In this document: in pieces, positions 22,501 through 33,700 of the stretch
Layout of the letters: the number at the start of each line of letters is the position of its first letter
Numbering within the stretch: position 1 is the stretch's first letter
Origin: Plumapathes pennacea
Lineage: Eukaryota > Cnidaria > Anthozoa > Antipatharia > Myriopathidae
Reading direction: 5' to 3'
Assembly (NCBI GenBank): GCA_964036295.1
Contig: OZ038466.1
Coordinates: 9,636,001 to 9,700,000 of the forward strand
Length of the DNA: 64,000 bases
Translations under genes and position numbers: made by a program
The notes under the pieces: generated by a model
Databases searched by the model: none
What the model saw: the letters and a program-made list of their open reading frames with translations, nothing else
Told to the model about the DNA's origin: nothing

Positions 22501-25500
22501 AAGTTACAGTATTTCGCATTCTTTTCCTTTTTATATGGTATAAAGTTACAGTATTTCACATTTTTTTCCCTTTTATATGGTATAAAGTTACAGTATTTCA
22601 CATTTTTTTCCCTTTTATATGGTATAAAGTTACAGTATTTCACATTTTTTCCCTTTTCTATGGTATAAAGTTACAGTATTTCACATTCTTTTCCCTTTTC
22701 TATGGTATAAAGTTACAGTATTTCACATTCTTTTCCCTTTTCTATGGTATAAAGTTACAGTATTTCACATTTTTTTTCCCTTTTATATGGTATAAAGTTA
22801 CAGTATTTCACATTTTTTTCCCTTTCCTTGTTGTAGGTGCAAGTGGCATGAAGAGCAGGAAGTTAAGTTCTGTGCTTTGGGCACAGTTAAAAGATATTGG
22901 TAAGAATACCAGTTGTGTGCAGTACTTGTACCGTAAATCCTCTAACAAGCGTCCCCTGTCTTATCCTAAAATTGAATTAAGCGCCCAGGCAATGGCCCGG
23001 TTGTTCAAAGAGTGGATAGCGCTATCCACAGGATAAATCCTTACCTAGTTGACTGAATTAAGCTTAACGGTCAATACTATCCACTGGATAGCAATTTATC
23101 CCATCTTACTTCAGTCTTACATCAATCTTACTTAACAGTTAGGCAATTTCAAATGCGTCTAGATTAATGTAGTTGTCTGTAGTATGAGAAAGGCTAATGA
23201 GTGAATGATCACTTTGCGGACTGTTTACCTCACTACAGCTACTGCATGTCTGAATTCTTGTGCCCCATATATGACACCGAAAGCCGATTAAGCTAATCCA
23301 GGATTAACGAAATTCTTTCTGACAACGTCTCTACCAATAAAGGAATTTGTTTGAAGATGGATTAAAAAGTTTGTTACAGCTGAAAACGTATCAGGGAAGT
23401 CGTTGTGGACGAAACCTTCACGTTTTCAGGCTTATAAATGACAAGAAAGTTTAGACCGAATGCAGGATTAGCCTAATCGTGCTTTGAAATACCCGGGCCC
23501 TGTAGTATGAGAAAGGCTAATGAGTGAATGATCACTCTGTGGGCTGTTTACCTCACTACAGCTACTGCATGTCTGACTTCTTGTGTCCCATATACGACAT
23601 CCCACTGACACCGGACCATCTCCCTGAGAGACCAGAGGCAAGTTGCTGCACAGTACTACAGTCAGCCCACTACGGAGAAGAAAGACAAAGGCAACGACAA
23701 CAACAGCAACAGGGAGCCAGAGGAGGCGCCGCCTGGGACGACAGTGCGATGTATGGCTCCAGAGACTATCGGTACAGAGAAGGTGTGCACAACAGTATAG
23801 TGAACCCACTAACTAGGCAGCGTGGCCGAGTGGTTAGGGCGCCGGACTTGAAATCCGGAGGTCCCAGGTTCAAGTCCCGCTCTGAGCACTAACTGAATTT
23901 GTAACACGGTAGCCCCGGTTCAAATCCTCGGCCACGTTATGTAAATAGCCAACTGGTTTGCCTTCGACCAGTTGGGATTTTTAACAGATTTACGTTGAGT
24001 TTAAAACACGGCCCCACCAGCTCTGCTGAATTACTTACCGTGTATAAATAAAGATACTTTTTTTTTTTTTTTTTTTTTTTCACTATTGAGAGTGATCAAC
24101 CGTTGCTTCAGGTTCTTGACAGTACAAACTGGTGTATCAACTAGGTGTTGATGAGGGTAATGGAACGCCGTAAAAGAGACAATAGCTGACGTTTCGAGCG
24201 CTAGCCCTTCGTCAGAGCCAATGGTACAGTAGAGCCACTCTCGAACAGAATCCGATTTCCCTTGGAAGTTGTTAGAAATTTCTTTTGGTTGAACCCCGCT
24301 ATCTTTAACTAGTTCTCGCTTCCCTTGAGGGTTCCCCGAGATTTTACTGTAGTTTTTTCATGCAGTAAGGATAATTCGGCAACCGATGGCTTGCACTTTC
24401 GATGTTTACTAACGTCACTCGTGCATTTAGTCTCTTGAATGGCTGTCAGAATGATTTGTACTAAGAGACGCAAGTAAATCGATTACATCACAGTACAATA
24501 CGCCACTAGTCTGTGCCATTCTGTGTGCAATGGAACGTTGGTCCCCGTAAGGACTAGTGTTGGTCTGCACCGGCGTGTAAAACGTGGAATGTATGAATGC
24601 AAGGTTTATGTGAGAATGCTAAATGCCATAAGAACGTGCCGCCTTGTTATTTTCAGCATTATCCCTTATTCAGCAAAAATAGTAGTTACGTAACTAAGAG
24701 CTAAACGTTTAGAATGTCAACCGACATGTTAACCCCTTCACTCCCAAGAGTGATCAACTTCAATTTCTCCTTCAGTTTCTCACTAGAAATATAGTATATT
24801 ACAGTAAGGAGAACTTGGCTTTTGATAGCTTGCTCAGATGGTAGCTGACTAAACTATGAATTCTCACTACATAACTGATATATTTTCTTCTTAAAAGGTT
24901 GGGAGAATCTACATTTTGAGCTTGAGAATGAAAGGGTTAATAGTTTTTACACAGTAGATGTTTTATACAGTAGAAAGTGTTTGGTTCCGTATCATACTAA
25001 ACTGATGCCTTAACTGTTTCTTCCAAATGATTTACAGCCAGCAGCGGTCCGTACACGCGCAGTGGGCCGACGTATGATGAGCGCCCTGAAGTGCCACAGA
25101 TGCAACAGCCACCACTTGGAGCCACTTGGCGACCAGCTCAGCCCCAACCCCAGGCTCAGGCCCAGGCTCCTTCGGTGGGTTCAGGTGTTGGGCGTGGTCG
25201 CGGCCGTGGCAGAGCTGTTGTACCAAGCCAGCCTCTACGACGTCCCAACATCCCCGGAATGGCTTCCCTTGGAGCAGCAGCGTCACAACCGAGTGCATCA
25301 AACGGAGAAGGTGGGTGAAAGTGTTGAACTTTTTCTTGTTTATTTTCAGCCCTGTTTTACTTATAGCTGATGTGGTAATATAATAGGAACAGGATTTGTT
25401 ATTTGGTGGTGATCTGAAAAGTCAGTTTTTCTTTCATTCTAAACAGACGTCAGAATTAAAACACATCGATCAATTTCAAATCGAAGTTTTTCCTTGTGTA

Positions 25501-26109
25501 AATTTACTGTTGTCTGTATATCTATCCTTTTGTAATCTCACTGTTTCAGTATTTAATGAACTAGCGGGACCCCCGTAAAATACGGTGATCAGATTTCTTT
25601 TTTGTTTTTTCCTATTTGTTTTTTCTGTCTTTCTTTTTAATGAACTGTCGTACGTACGATGTGATTGGTAACAGCGCGAGCATTATAGCTGCTCCTTATA
25701 TATATATATATATATTTTGTGCTTCTATAATTCAACATAACGCGCTGACAAGTATTTTATTTCTTTAGTTCAATCAGGAAGTTCATGGAATGCTGTCGCA
25801 TCTGCCGCTCCCCAGAACCCAACCCTAAACAACGTCCCCAGCTGGGCCCAAGTCAGCAGCAGCGGCAGAGTTCCAGCGCTCGGCAGAGGAGCCTCTTGTA
25901 TGCCTTCCAGTTCTGTGAAACCCAAAGCTTACGCCGGCGCAGCAGTACCTCCTTCCCCATCACAGGCACCCCCACCCCCACTGGCTTGGCAGCAACAGAT
26001 TGACGCCCCCCGGTCGGGTCAGTTGAATTCACAGAGAACAGGGATGCCGGGTTTGGAGGCTCAGATGCACTCCGTCACACTCAATGCAGGAAATCAGCCG
26101 AGATGGTAG
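16501..26109 (+). CDS. MAEL: Maelstrom (piRNA-pathway HMG-box/MAEL-domain protein)
   Basis: Twelve coding exons: 16501-16644, 18177-18293, 18592-18676, 18789-18935, 19463-19504, 19679-19809, 20396-20450, 20574-20727, 22837-22899, 23562-23782, 25038-25310, 25769-26109. All have GT-AG borders with consistent phases, summing to 1,773 nt (590 aa plus stop). The N-terminus MPNKKKKNQARNAFYYFMVS is the maelstrom HMG box (about residues 1-87). The MAEL domain (about 116-345) shows LPCELGVLEFSL, PPLYCR, TRCKW-type CKWHEEQEVKFCAL and YCMSDFLCPIYDIPL, including Glu, Cys, His and Cys positions expected of its RNase H-like ECHC motif. The known family role is piRNA-guided transposon silencing in germline nuage and nucleus. 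The tail beyond about residue 386 is ~200 aa, Gln/Pro-rich with GRGRGRGR, making the protein longer than the 434-aa human form (from memory). Start chosen for the canonical MPN N-terminus. Confidence 0.92.
17112..17479. mobile_element. Foldback element in MAEL intron 1
   Basis: Arms of about 170 bp (17,112-17,285 and 17,310-17,479) are near-perfect inverted copies; the ends read CAGGCGGCCCAATCGTGTGG and, inverted, CAGGCAGCCCAATTGTGTGG. The short loop contains a nested palindrome, GTGTCTCTAGAC. No coding capacity. Confidence 0.8.
17690..17900. repeat. CAGACCAAA-type dispersed repeat, copy 1
   Basis: Internally repetitive units built around CTATTTCAGACCAAA. Related sequence occurs in the opposite sense at 49,070-49,320 and 56,560-56,725 (TTGGTCTGAAATAGG-like). 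A dispersed non-coding repeat of unknown class. Confidence 0.55.
19166..19408. mobile_element. GGGCCCGGTT MITE in MAEL intron 4, copy 1
   Basis: Terminal inverted repeats GGCCCGGTTTTTTGAAAG and CTTTGAAAAACCGGGCCC. The interior, including TTAAGCTAATCCAGGATTAA, is shared with 23,279-23,500. No coding capacity. Confidence 0.8.
19819..20030. mobile_element. TTAA-bounded MITE, copy 2 (MAEL intron 6)
   Basis: Begins TTAACCCTTTCACTCCTGA and ends AGCAAAGGGGTTAA. It is a diverged relative of 8,057-8,272, and starts 9 bp after the exon 6 donor. Confidence 0.7.
20870..22825. repeat. 41-bp satellite array in MAEL intron 8 (~48 units)
   Basis: Head-to-tail units of about 41 bp with core TATGGTATAAAGTTACAGTA followed by TTTCACATTTTTTCCC. 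Units differ mainly in T-run length and CTATGG/ATATGG/CTGTAG variants. Two rare variants recur exactly 582 bp apart: CTGTAGTATAAAG at 21,161 and 21,743, and TAAAGTCACAG at 21,501 and 22,083. This shows that about 14 units were duplicated as a block. The array ends 12 bp before the exon 9 acceptor, so its last T/C-rich unit supplies part of the polypyrimidine tract. Confidence 0.95.
23178..23278 (+). pseudogene. Duplicated fragment of MAEL exon 10 with its acceptor
   Basis: About 100 bp matching 23,501-23,600, comprising the end of intron 9, the CACTACAG acceptor and the first ~42 nt of exon 10 (reading YCMSEFLCPIYDT). Continuing in frame it runs into the adjacent MITE and stops shortly after (ESRLS then TAA). 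If spliced in, it would truncate MAEL. Confidence 0.75.
23279..23500. mobile_element. GGGCCCGGTT MITE, copy 2 (MAEL intron 9)
   Basis: Interior closely matches 19,166-19,408 and the right end retains CCCGGGCCC. It lies precisely between the two ~100-bp direct copies of the intron 9/exon 10 junction. Confidence 0.75.
23818..24082 (+). mobile_element. tRNA-Ser-derived SINE, copy 1 (MAEL intron 10)
   Basis: The head resembles tRNA-Ser: D-arm GGCCGAGTGGTTAGGGCG, anticodon stem-loop CCGGACTTGAAATCCGG with TGA anticodon, and a B-box-like GGTTCAAGTCC. It lacks the long variable arm of a real tRNA-Ser. A body with TCAAATCCTCGGCCACG and CTTCGACCAGTTGGGATT follows, then a T-run. A second, inverted copy lies at 34,970-35,140. 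Structure is that of a Pol III SINE rather than a functional tRNA. It begins about 35 bp after the exon 10 donor. Confidence 0.85.
24730..24941. mobile_element. TTAA-bounded MITE, copy 3 (MAEL intron 10)
   Basis: Begins TTAACCCCTTCACTCCCAA and ends GAATGAAAGGGTTAA. The interior matches copy 1 strongly, for example TTCTTCTTAAAAGGT. Confidence 0.75.
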
Positions 26110-28500
26110 TTATATTGAGAGAGTTCACACGTTGACGTTATTCGATGAAAAAGCAGGTGTCCACTTTGGAGCGTGTGCAGTAGTTACCAAGCCACCTGTG
26201 AGGATTAGGAAAGGTTTCGGTTTAGAGCTTGGTCAGCTCATGCTGTGAAGTGGAGACCTACCACGGGCACAACATGGCGTCTTTACGCTATCCTACAGAG
26301 CGTGGAGACGCTTTTGCAAAGTGATTGTCAACACATTTTCGTTCGTACGCACGTTTTGTGACCCCGGCCTCTGGTGCGAAACAGTTCTTAAGAAAATTAG
26401 TTTTGTTTAATTTTCATGTAAATATGAGAATGTTTTCGAACTGGACTGTTTACCAGTTTCAGAGCACCTCGTAGGCCTCGTTTTGAAATCTAGACAAGAA
26501 GCACTCAGAAATGGTTGTCGTGCCCGCACTGCATTGGGGACACTGGTATGCTCGTGTCAGCTCTTTCTCTTTCTCTCAGTTCTATTGAAATCAGCTCTAA
26601 TTGACACGATGTCTTAACGAAAGAAGTAAGGTTTATATCCAGGATCTGTTCCAAAAGACAAACCTCTGTCATACCTGTTAGTGGCATTTAATGTTTGGAT
26701 ACAGTCAGGGCCTGGATTGATGTATAGAACTCAATACTGTGAAGAAAATAAGTTCAAATGATTCGCAACATCGTTATTGTTCATTAGTTATTGTTTCATA
26801 TTTTGCTTTGTTTGTTTACTTATGTCATTATAAAGCGATTTTCCGTTGACAAATAATCTGTTCACATTGATCTCAAGTCAATGTTTAGTTACCTTTCTGT
26901 AAATTGCACACCATCTAACGTTTGACGGATTGTCTTGTCCTCAAAGCTAATTTGAATTCCCTAGGCGCCGCCATTTTGAAACGGTAATTGCTCGTATTGT
27001 TAAAAACAAAAGAGTTAAAGTTGGCTATGACCAGGAAATTTAAATTTTGAATCAGAACTTAAATGGTATCAGTATCCAGTGTGCACTTTACAAAAAACAT
27101 GACTAACACCAATAGGTCAATGTGAAGCATTTAATACATTGTTTACAGTGAAGAATTATTTTAAAGACCCTTAAATTTAGCTAAGAAATAGTTATTACTT
27201 TGCTATAACCATGTCAGAGTTAAGAACAATTTATTGCAATACCAGAAACAAGTTGCTTACTGCATGTTATTGTTAACTGAAATTCTTATCCGGGATGAAA
27301 TTAAATTCTGTTTAAAAGGCCCTTAAAAGCAGCTTTCTTTTGTAATTACCCCGTTCAAATACAGGAAGACACTAGCATGTTCACAAAGTAGGGTAGTCAG
27401 TTTTGTGTGTCTTTCAATTCTAATTGTGCCGCACTGCAACTTTATGATGGGTAGAATGGTAACTTTTGTTTCCACTCGCCCTTGTTTAAGTTTTTGTGCT
27501 AATTTGAAGCGATTGTTGTTGTTTGTGCTGTCATTTGTCATCTTTGTCTGAATTTAGTTCACTCAATCTCTGGGGTACTATCAGTCCATACATTTTAGTT
27601 CCGTGGAACACATTCTGCGCTTTTCGTATAACTGTCGAAAACCAAAACCAAAGCAATCAATGAGCCAATCAGTGAGGCGAACAAAAACACATTCGACCGC
27701 TTTGAAGTACGACCAAAACGAAAACCAAGTAATTGCGATTGGTTTTACTTTACTGTCCAACCAGCAGTGCGAGAGCACACCATTACCACTTGCTTTCTTG
27801 CGTGTGAATATCGCAACCAGGTTTTGCTCTTGATTGGCCAAGAATGTTGTTAAAGTTCTTAGGACCAATCGGCAAGCGTAGCAAACGCAAAACCAAAGCA
27901 ATCGCACGCTTGCTTTCCACAGACGAAAATGGCTCTAACCAAGAATGGTAAATGAACACATGTGTGTCACCGTAAACCTACGCAATGCTGATCACGCGTT
28001 GACTAAGAAATGAAAAAAAAAAAAAAAAAAAAAAAAAACTAGTAAGTTTGCCGTCAAGGCCAGCGGGATGAGTTGGAAAACCCGGTGTCCTAGCAGATTT
28101 CGAGTCCAATCAATATAGAACCCTCTCAAATTAGGCTCCCTCAATAAGAAGAACACGAAGTTTATGGTGAAACTATGAAGCTGTTCGGCAGCATTACTCA
28201 ATACACTGCCATTTCATAAGATGCGACGAGTTTTCATTGAATGTCTTCCCATTCTCTTTTTTCCTTTTTTTCTTTCTTTTTCTTTTTCATTCTGCCTACA
28301 GGTGTGTGTTGGTTGACTGGACTCAAAAACTGAAGCAAGTCACGTCTTTGCAGGTCACCTCTGACGCACTTCCGGTATATTTCAACTTCCGGTAGCACTG
28401 CGACTATTATTTACCAGAGCGAATTTTACTATCTGACAGATGACATTCTTTTAAATTTTATTCGGATTCTGATGCAACTTTCACAGACATAAAATATTAT
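26110..28500. other. MAEL 3' UTR and MAEL-HYOU1 intergenic region
   Basis: No further coding exon. A cluster of CCAAT/ATTGG boxes and repeated ACCAAAACCAAAGCAATC-like motifs lies at about 27,630-27,910, suggesting a dispersed repeat. A long A-run is at 28,014-28,038 and a T/C-rich tract at 28,250-28,292. No strong AATAAA was found near the MAEL stop; an ATTAAA occurs near 27,300. Confidence 0.4.
28365..28398 (+). promoter_or_regulatory. Paired ETS-type sites upstream of HYOU1
   Basis: Two ACTTCCGGTA motifs lie about 20 bp apart (CACTTCCGGTATATT and AACTTCCGGTAGC). ACTTCCGG is the classic ETS/GABP promoter motif of TATA-less housekeeping genes. Confidence 0.4.
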
Positions 28501-28533
28501 TGCATCAGTTCTGTCAATATGTGGACTCGCCAT

Positions 28534-28605
28534 ATTGAGCCACGTGTAGGTGGACTCGACAGCGCATGTCTGTGCGACTCCGGTGTCCAATCAGCGGTCG
28601 CCGCG
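28534..28605 (+). promoter_or_regulatory. ER-stress-element-like sites of HYOU1 promoter
   Basis: ATTGA-G-CCACG at 28,534-28,544 differs by one base from the ERSE-II consensus ATTGG-N-CCACG and overlaps a CACGTG. CCAAT-N9-CCGCG at 28,587-28,605 has exact CCAAT and exact 9-bp spacing, with one mismatch from ERSE (CCAAT-N9-CCACG). HYOU1 is a known unfolded-protein-response target through NF-Y/ATF6, so these are plausible functional sites just upstream of the inferred transcription start. Confidence 0.55.
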
Positions 28606-28639
28606 CGTTCAGGGGAACACCGGTGTTTCTGTCTGTCTT

Positions 28640-28738
28640 AGCAGATTTTTTTGATCGAGCCGTTGTAATACGAAAGAAGTAGCAGTGAGAATACTGGCAC
28701 AAGGTGTGCTCTCAAGCTTATTCGTCGCGGTGTCCAGG
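28640..28738 (+). other. HYOU1: Probable HYOU1 5' untranslated exon
   Basis: Sequence ending GCGGTGTCCAG followed by GTTTGT, a plausible donor, precedes the coding exon whose acceptor is at 29,842. There are no in-frame coding features. The 5' end is a guess based on promoter motifs. Confidence 0.35.
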
Positions 28739-29491
28739 TTTGTTTTGTTTTAGTTTGTATTCTTCATCGCAGATGACTTTGTGATCTTGTGGTTTGCGAA
28801 CGCGAGCACTCCTAGTGTTCCTTTTCTGTTCCAGCTGTTCTGATCATCCATAAACGCGTTACTTGTAATATGAAACTGCTGACATAATTTTAAACCACCA
28901 ATGTTTCTGAAATTTTCTTCAACTCCGCTTATACGCCCAGTTTACATTTCCTACACGGCTGCTATAATTTTGCGTGTGATTGTCGTCCCTATAAAATAGA
29001 CATACATATGATATCCGGTTAGTACAGTGTATACGTATATGTACGTTTAAATCGTGTAAATGTAGCATTGCTGCAAGTTGATCCTATCTACTTTGACGTC
29101 TTAGACAAGTCAACGGTGATAACACCTCAGGGAAATAAATCTATAGTTCATAGCTATTTAGATATGTTAGATATTTACTTAAATTGTCATTATTGATTTT
29201 TTTTGTGTGAGACATGGTGGGTTATAAATTATTATACTGGACTGACTTCAAAGGTTATGCCCCTACCAATGTTTAGCCTGAGGGGGTAGGGGGTAGGGTG
29301 ACCCAAGAACAAAGGCCAGTTTACACTGAATGTGGCATGATAGCCAATAATTATCAGTGGCAAACTGCATGGGTTCATGCTGCTTGCATGTACAGTATAC
29401 AGGCTTTGCTTTGAGTCATATGATGTTGCATTGAAATGTAGTCCTGATCCTATTTTCTGATTTTGTCTGAGTTGTCATGATGTCCTGAAGC

Positions 29492-29622
29492 CTTGTCCTC
29501 ACTAGCACAAACACAAGCGTAAGGATCAAACATGTCCGTTCCTTATGCTTATGCTCATGTTGTCACTGTCACTCTCTTGCCCTTATGCTTATGCTTATGT
29601 GCTAGTAAGGACCAGGCCTGAT
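29492..29622. mobile_element. Short foldback element (HYOU1 intron 1)
   Basis: Ends CTTGTCCTCACTAGCACAAA and, inverted, CTGGTCCTTACTAGCACATA, with repeated CCTTATGCTTATGCT internally. No coding capacity. Confidence 0.5.
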
Positions 29623-29857
29623 GTCACAGCATGAATCAGATTGCTATAGCACATGCAATTACAGTACTGCCTGTCACATTACACATTTGGTATGCCTCGA
29701 TCATCATAGTAGTTTTACAGGAATTATATTTTGACATATGCTAAATTTCTATGAATGAATTGAGCAAGAACTTTCTGAGTTCAAGATCATCACATAAATG
29801 CTAAAAAACTGACAATGAATGTTTTATTTTTTCTCCTGGCAGTTACGTGGTGTGAAG

Positions 29858-30757
29858 ATGAATTCTGTGTCTGTTTTGTGTGTAGTAGGAGTGGCCCTCT
29901 TGTGCTGCCTCAGTCAAGAAACAAGTATGTTTAGTTCACTTATTGGATATACATACAGTACATGTATACATGTGTAACGTTTAGATAGAAGCACACAGGA
30001 AGAGCAGCCCGACTCATATCATCTCATGTTCTTCCAAATGCTTCTTAACATATGCTGTAGTACACTGACAAGTGAGCATTTATTCTTTTTAATGAGATAT
30101 AGACTATGGCAAATGATATAACTTCAAGATAAAAGTGATAATTGATAATAAATATAATTATTAATGAAAATAATTTTATTAATAAATTCTTTATTTTATT
30201 AATATATTTTTATTTTATTAATAAAAAATATGATTTTTTTGATATCAGATTACTAACAAATGTTGTTCTAAGGGTGAATAATGCATGCTAATCAGTTCAT
30301 CATGTAGTACCATTGAATATCTGAATAGTGGGTGTACACTAGGCCACATAGGAATACCGCTAGGGCTCTGAATTCCACAGTTCGCCAACTTTCATGCCAC
30401 CATGAATGGGTCACAAGTGAGAAGCCCAACTTCATTCACTCTGCTTGTCTGATTATTACTGATCTCCATGCTTTGGATGGCTCACTTACAGTACAGTACA
30501 TTGTATAGCTGTTTCCTTGGTAATTCTCTCAAACTCACTAGCTCACAGTCACTGTTATAGTAGCTAACTACATGACATCTCTATTACAGATGGCTTGGCT
30601 GTCATGTCTATAGATTTTGGAAGTCAGTTTATGAAAATAGCTTTAGTTAAGGTGAGCATAACTTTGTCATGAGTGCAGACCTTGAATACGATCATTATTA
30701 CTGCACAATATTATAATTACAATTAACCTAAAGTTCAATGTGGTATTGCTTATCTAT

Positions 30758-30792
<35 letters not shown>

Positions 30793-33700
30793 AAACAGTT
30801 CTAAACACTAAGATTTCTTTGGTTTCTTTATAATTATAATTAGACAGGAAATGATCATTATCTTTGAAACCTGACTTAATTCTTTCAATGCATTTCCATA
30901 GCCTGGTGTTCCCATGGAGATAGTACTAAACAAGTAAGTTTAATTTAATATTATTAGATTTTGTTTTTACCAGATCTGCATTCCTGTTGATACTTCATCT
31001 GTTAAAACTATTATCTTTAGTCTTTTTTGTCCTCTCTGCCATAACTTATATTGTTTTCTTTGTCTTCTAATGTAGTATTTGATAGTTTAATCAAGCCACA
31101 CTCTATTGGTGGTCTGATTTGTTTATAGCGCAGGTTCATAAAATTGTGGAAGGAGAGAAACTTATTAAAAATCTGTATTTCCACAGAGAGTCACGTAGAA
31201 AAACTCCAATAGCAGTTTCTTTACGAAATGGCGAGCGGCTTTTTGGTGAAAATGCCCTATCTGTGGTGAGTTCAACAGATTATTGTTACATGTATCTATC
31301 AGACATTGTTGAAACTGCAGCAGTTGTTTTTGAACAAAACACGATATTCATGCTATGATGACAACCATCTCACCCCTCAACTACAAATAATGAGAGACCA
31401 ACCCCCTGAACTTGATTCCATTAGGGGTAAGGACGGGTTTGTGGAAAGATCAAGAAACATTTTTAAAATATCCATGCATTTTGCACCCACCCTAATTTTT
31501 GGGTTGGTTCAATTTGCAGGAGACTCAGTACTAAACAGCGTGCACTTTTCTAATTTTGTGTTTGAAATTTTTGTTGTAGGCAGTAAAGTTCCCCAAAAGT
31601 TCATACATTTTTCTACAAGATCTTTTGGGAAAGAGCTTTGACAATCCACTTGTACAGCAGTATAAGGAAAGGTTGGTATGGGGACTTATGGTGAAACTGT
31701 ACCCATGCAGACATAACAAAAACGTGCACTGTCTGTTTTTGTTTTACCAAATGCTAGTCACAACACTTAATATTGATCTCTCCTCCCTCTAATTCTTACA
31801 GATTTCCCTGGTATGACTTAGTGAAGGATAAGGAAACAGGTGAGATTGAGAAAATGCTGAATGTTAAATGTCTTCAATCACTGAGAATTAGAGTTTTGCT
31901 GAAAGTAGCCATGCATGGAAGTAATAATAACATAAGCAAGTGATCAAGATTAGAGAGTGCATAGGGCCCCATACCCCTTAAAATAATGAATGAACATGAA
32001 TTTCCTTAGTCCAGCTTTTCTTTTATTGACTGTTTAAAACTGTCTCAACTAACAAAAGTTCCTACTTCTGATCTGTGAAAGGAAACAATACTATTAAGGG
32101 GTGAGCTTCCAGTGAGTAATTTCTTGAAGCAGACCCTGGCAGAAAAAGTTTCACTGAAATAATGTCATGCTCCTTTTTTCTTTTCCAGGAATGGTTCGTT
32201 TTCAGCATGATAGGTAAGGCAGGTTTTTTGTGTGTTTATACTGTTTGTTATCTGTTTTATGCCAAGGGGGAATTCTACAGAAAATTATGGGAATTCATTT
32301 TACTGAGCTGTGTTCAACTTCTCAACTTCTCTATGTATACTGTAAGAACCTATGGTAAATTCCTTCATCTTTTGTTCCTCTTTTTAGTGAGACAACATTT
32401 TCTCCAGAGGAATTATTAGGGATGCTGTTTAATCATTCAAGAACTGTTGTTGAGGACTTTGCAGGTAACAGAAATTTGAACAAATTTCTCTGAAATACCA
32501 GTATGCCTTTTGCACCACATACAACATTGTATTACATTGGAATCCCAAATCGAACCACAAGAGAAATGAAAATATTTTAAGTTATTGGAAGTTTGATTTA
32601 CTGAGGTTGAGTTTGCAGGAAATTGTCTTCAATTGATCCAAAAATCTTGTATAAAAGTTCATTAAAAATCTGTTTTGTTCCATGTTAAAGGTGATGCATG
32701 TTTGGTTAAATTTTCAGATCAACCGGTCAAGGATCTAGTTATTACAGTTCCTGCATTCTTCAACCAAGCTGAACGACGAGCAGTTATGAGGTAAGAGAGC
32801 TGAACAGTCCCAGTGAAAGTGATCGATTTATCTGCAGTTGTTCATGCAGCAACTTCAGGTTTTCTCTATCCCTACTTAAAACTTTAAATCAAACAAAAAA
32901 TAAACCAAAGATGAAATTAGACTACAACATGTACATGTACATGTCAAATTTAAAGAAACAATGTTGGACTGTAAATTGTGACTGTTACATACCTTGTAAA
33001 AACTCAGAAGCTCTCTGAGTGGACACTCTCGTATGCGGACAGCTGTACTTGTGGATGCCTTTACAAAACCTCATTTAAACTCTAGCTCTGCCTTACTCTG
33101 TACTTGCACATTCTAGTAAGATGGACAGTTCCAGTTACAGACATTTTCTGCTTCTAAGGATGTCTGCTTTTAAGAGTTTCAACTGTATATTGCCAGTGTA
33201 ATCTCAACAAAACAGGTTTTGTTTACTATTTTAGAAAAGATGCACTGCTATTATCAGTTGAGTCGTTAAGATGTTAAATGTTGTCTTGATTTCAGGGCAG
33301 CTGAACTGGTTGGTTTGAATGTTCTTCAGCTGATGAATGACAATACAGCTGGTAAGTTCAAAGTCTGCCCAGGGGGAAGGGATTCTTGAAATGATTATAG
33401 GCCTAGTGGAAAATATGTAAAAAGATGAATTTGCCCTGTGTATGTAAGTGTCCCAAAAAGTTTGGAGCTTGAAACTCAGATTTATGTGCACAGCTCATAT
33501 ATTTAGTTTGCCTTTCCTTTTTGTTCTCCTGTACATTCCCACTCTTTTCATTCATTGTGTTTGTAAAGTACTGCATGCATTTTCTTCTATTTATTTTATC
33601 TTTTTTGTCTGTTTATTTTAGTTGCCCTGAACTATGGCGTGTTCCGCCGAAGCAGTTTCAATAGCACAGAAAAGGTTAGACACTCTCTTTAACTTGAGAA

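Noticed and set aside
23818-23890. Functional tRNA-Ser gene
   Set aside because: Anticodon arm is good but the serine-type long variable arm is missing, the 3' acceptor does not pair properly with the 5' end, and the same sequence plus its body recurs at 35.1 kb, which fits a SINE.
30100-30245. AT-rich TTATTAATAAA stretch as a replication origin or matrix attachment region
   Set aside because: Only base composition supports it; simple AT-rich intronic sequence is sufficient.
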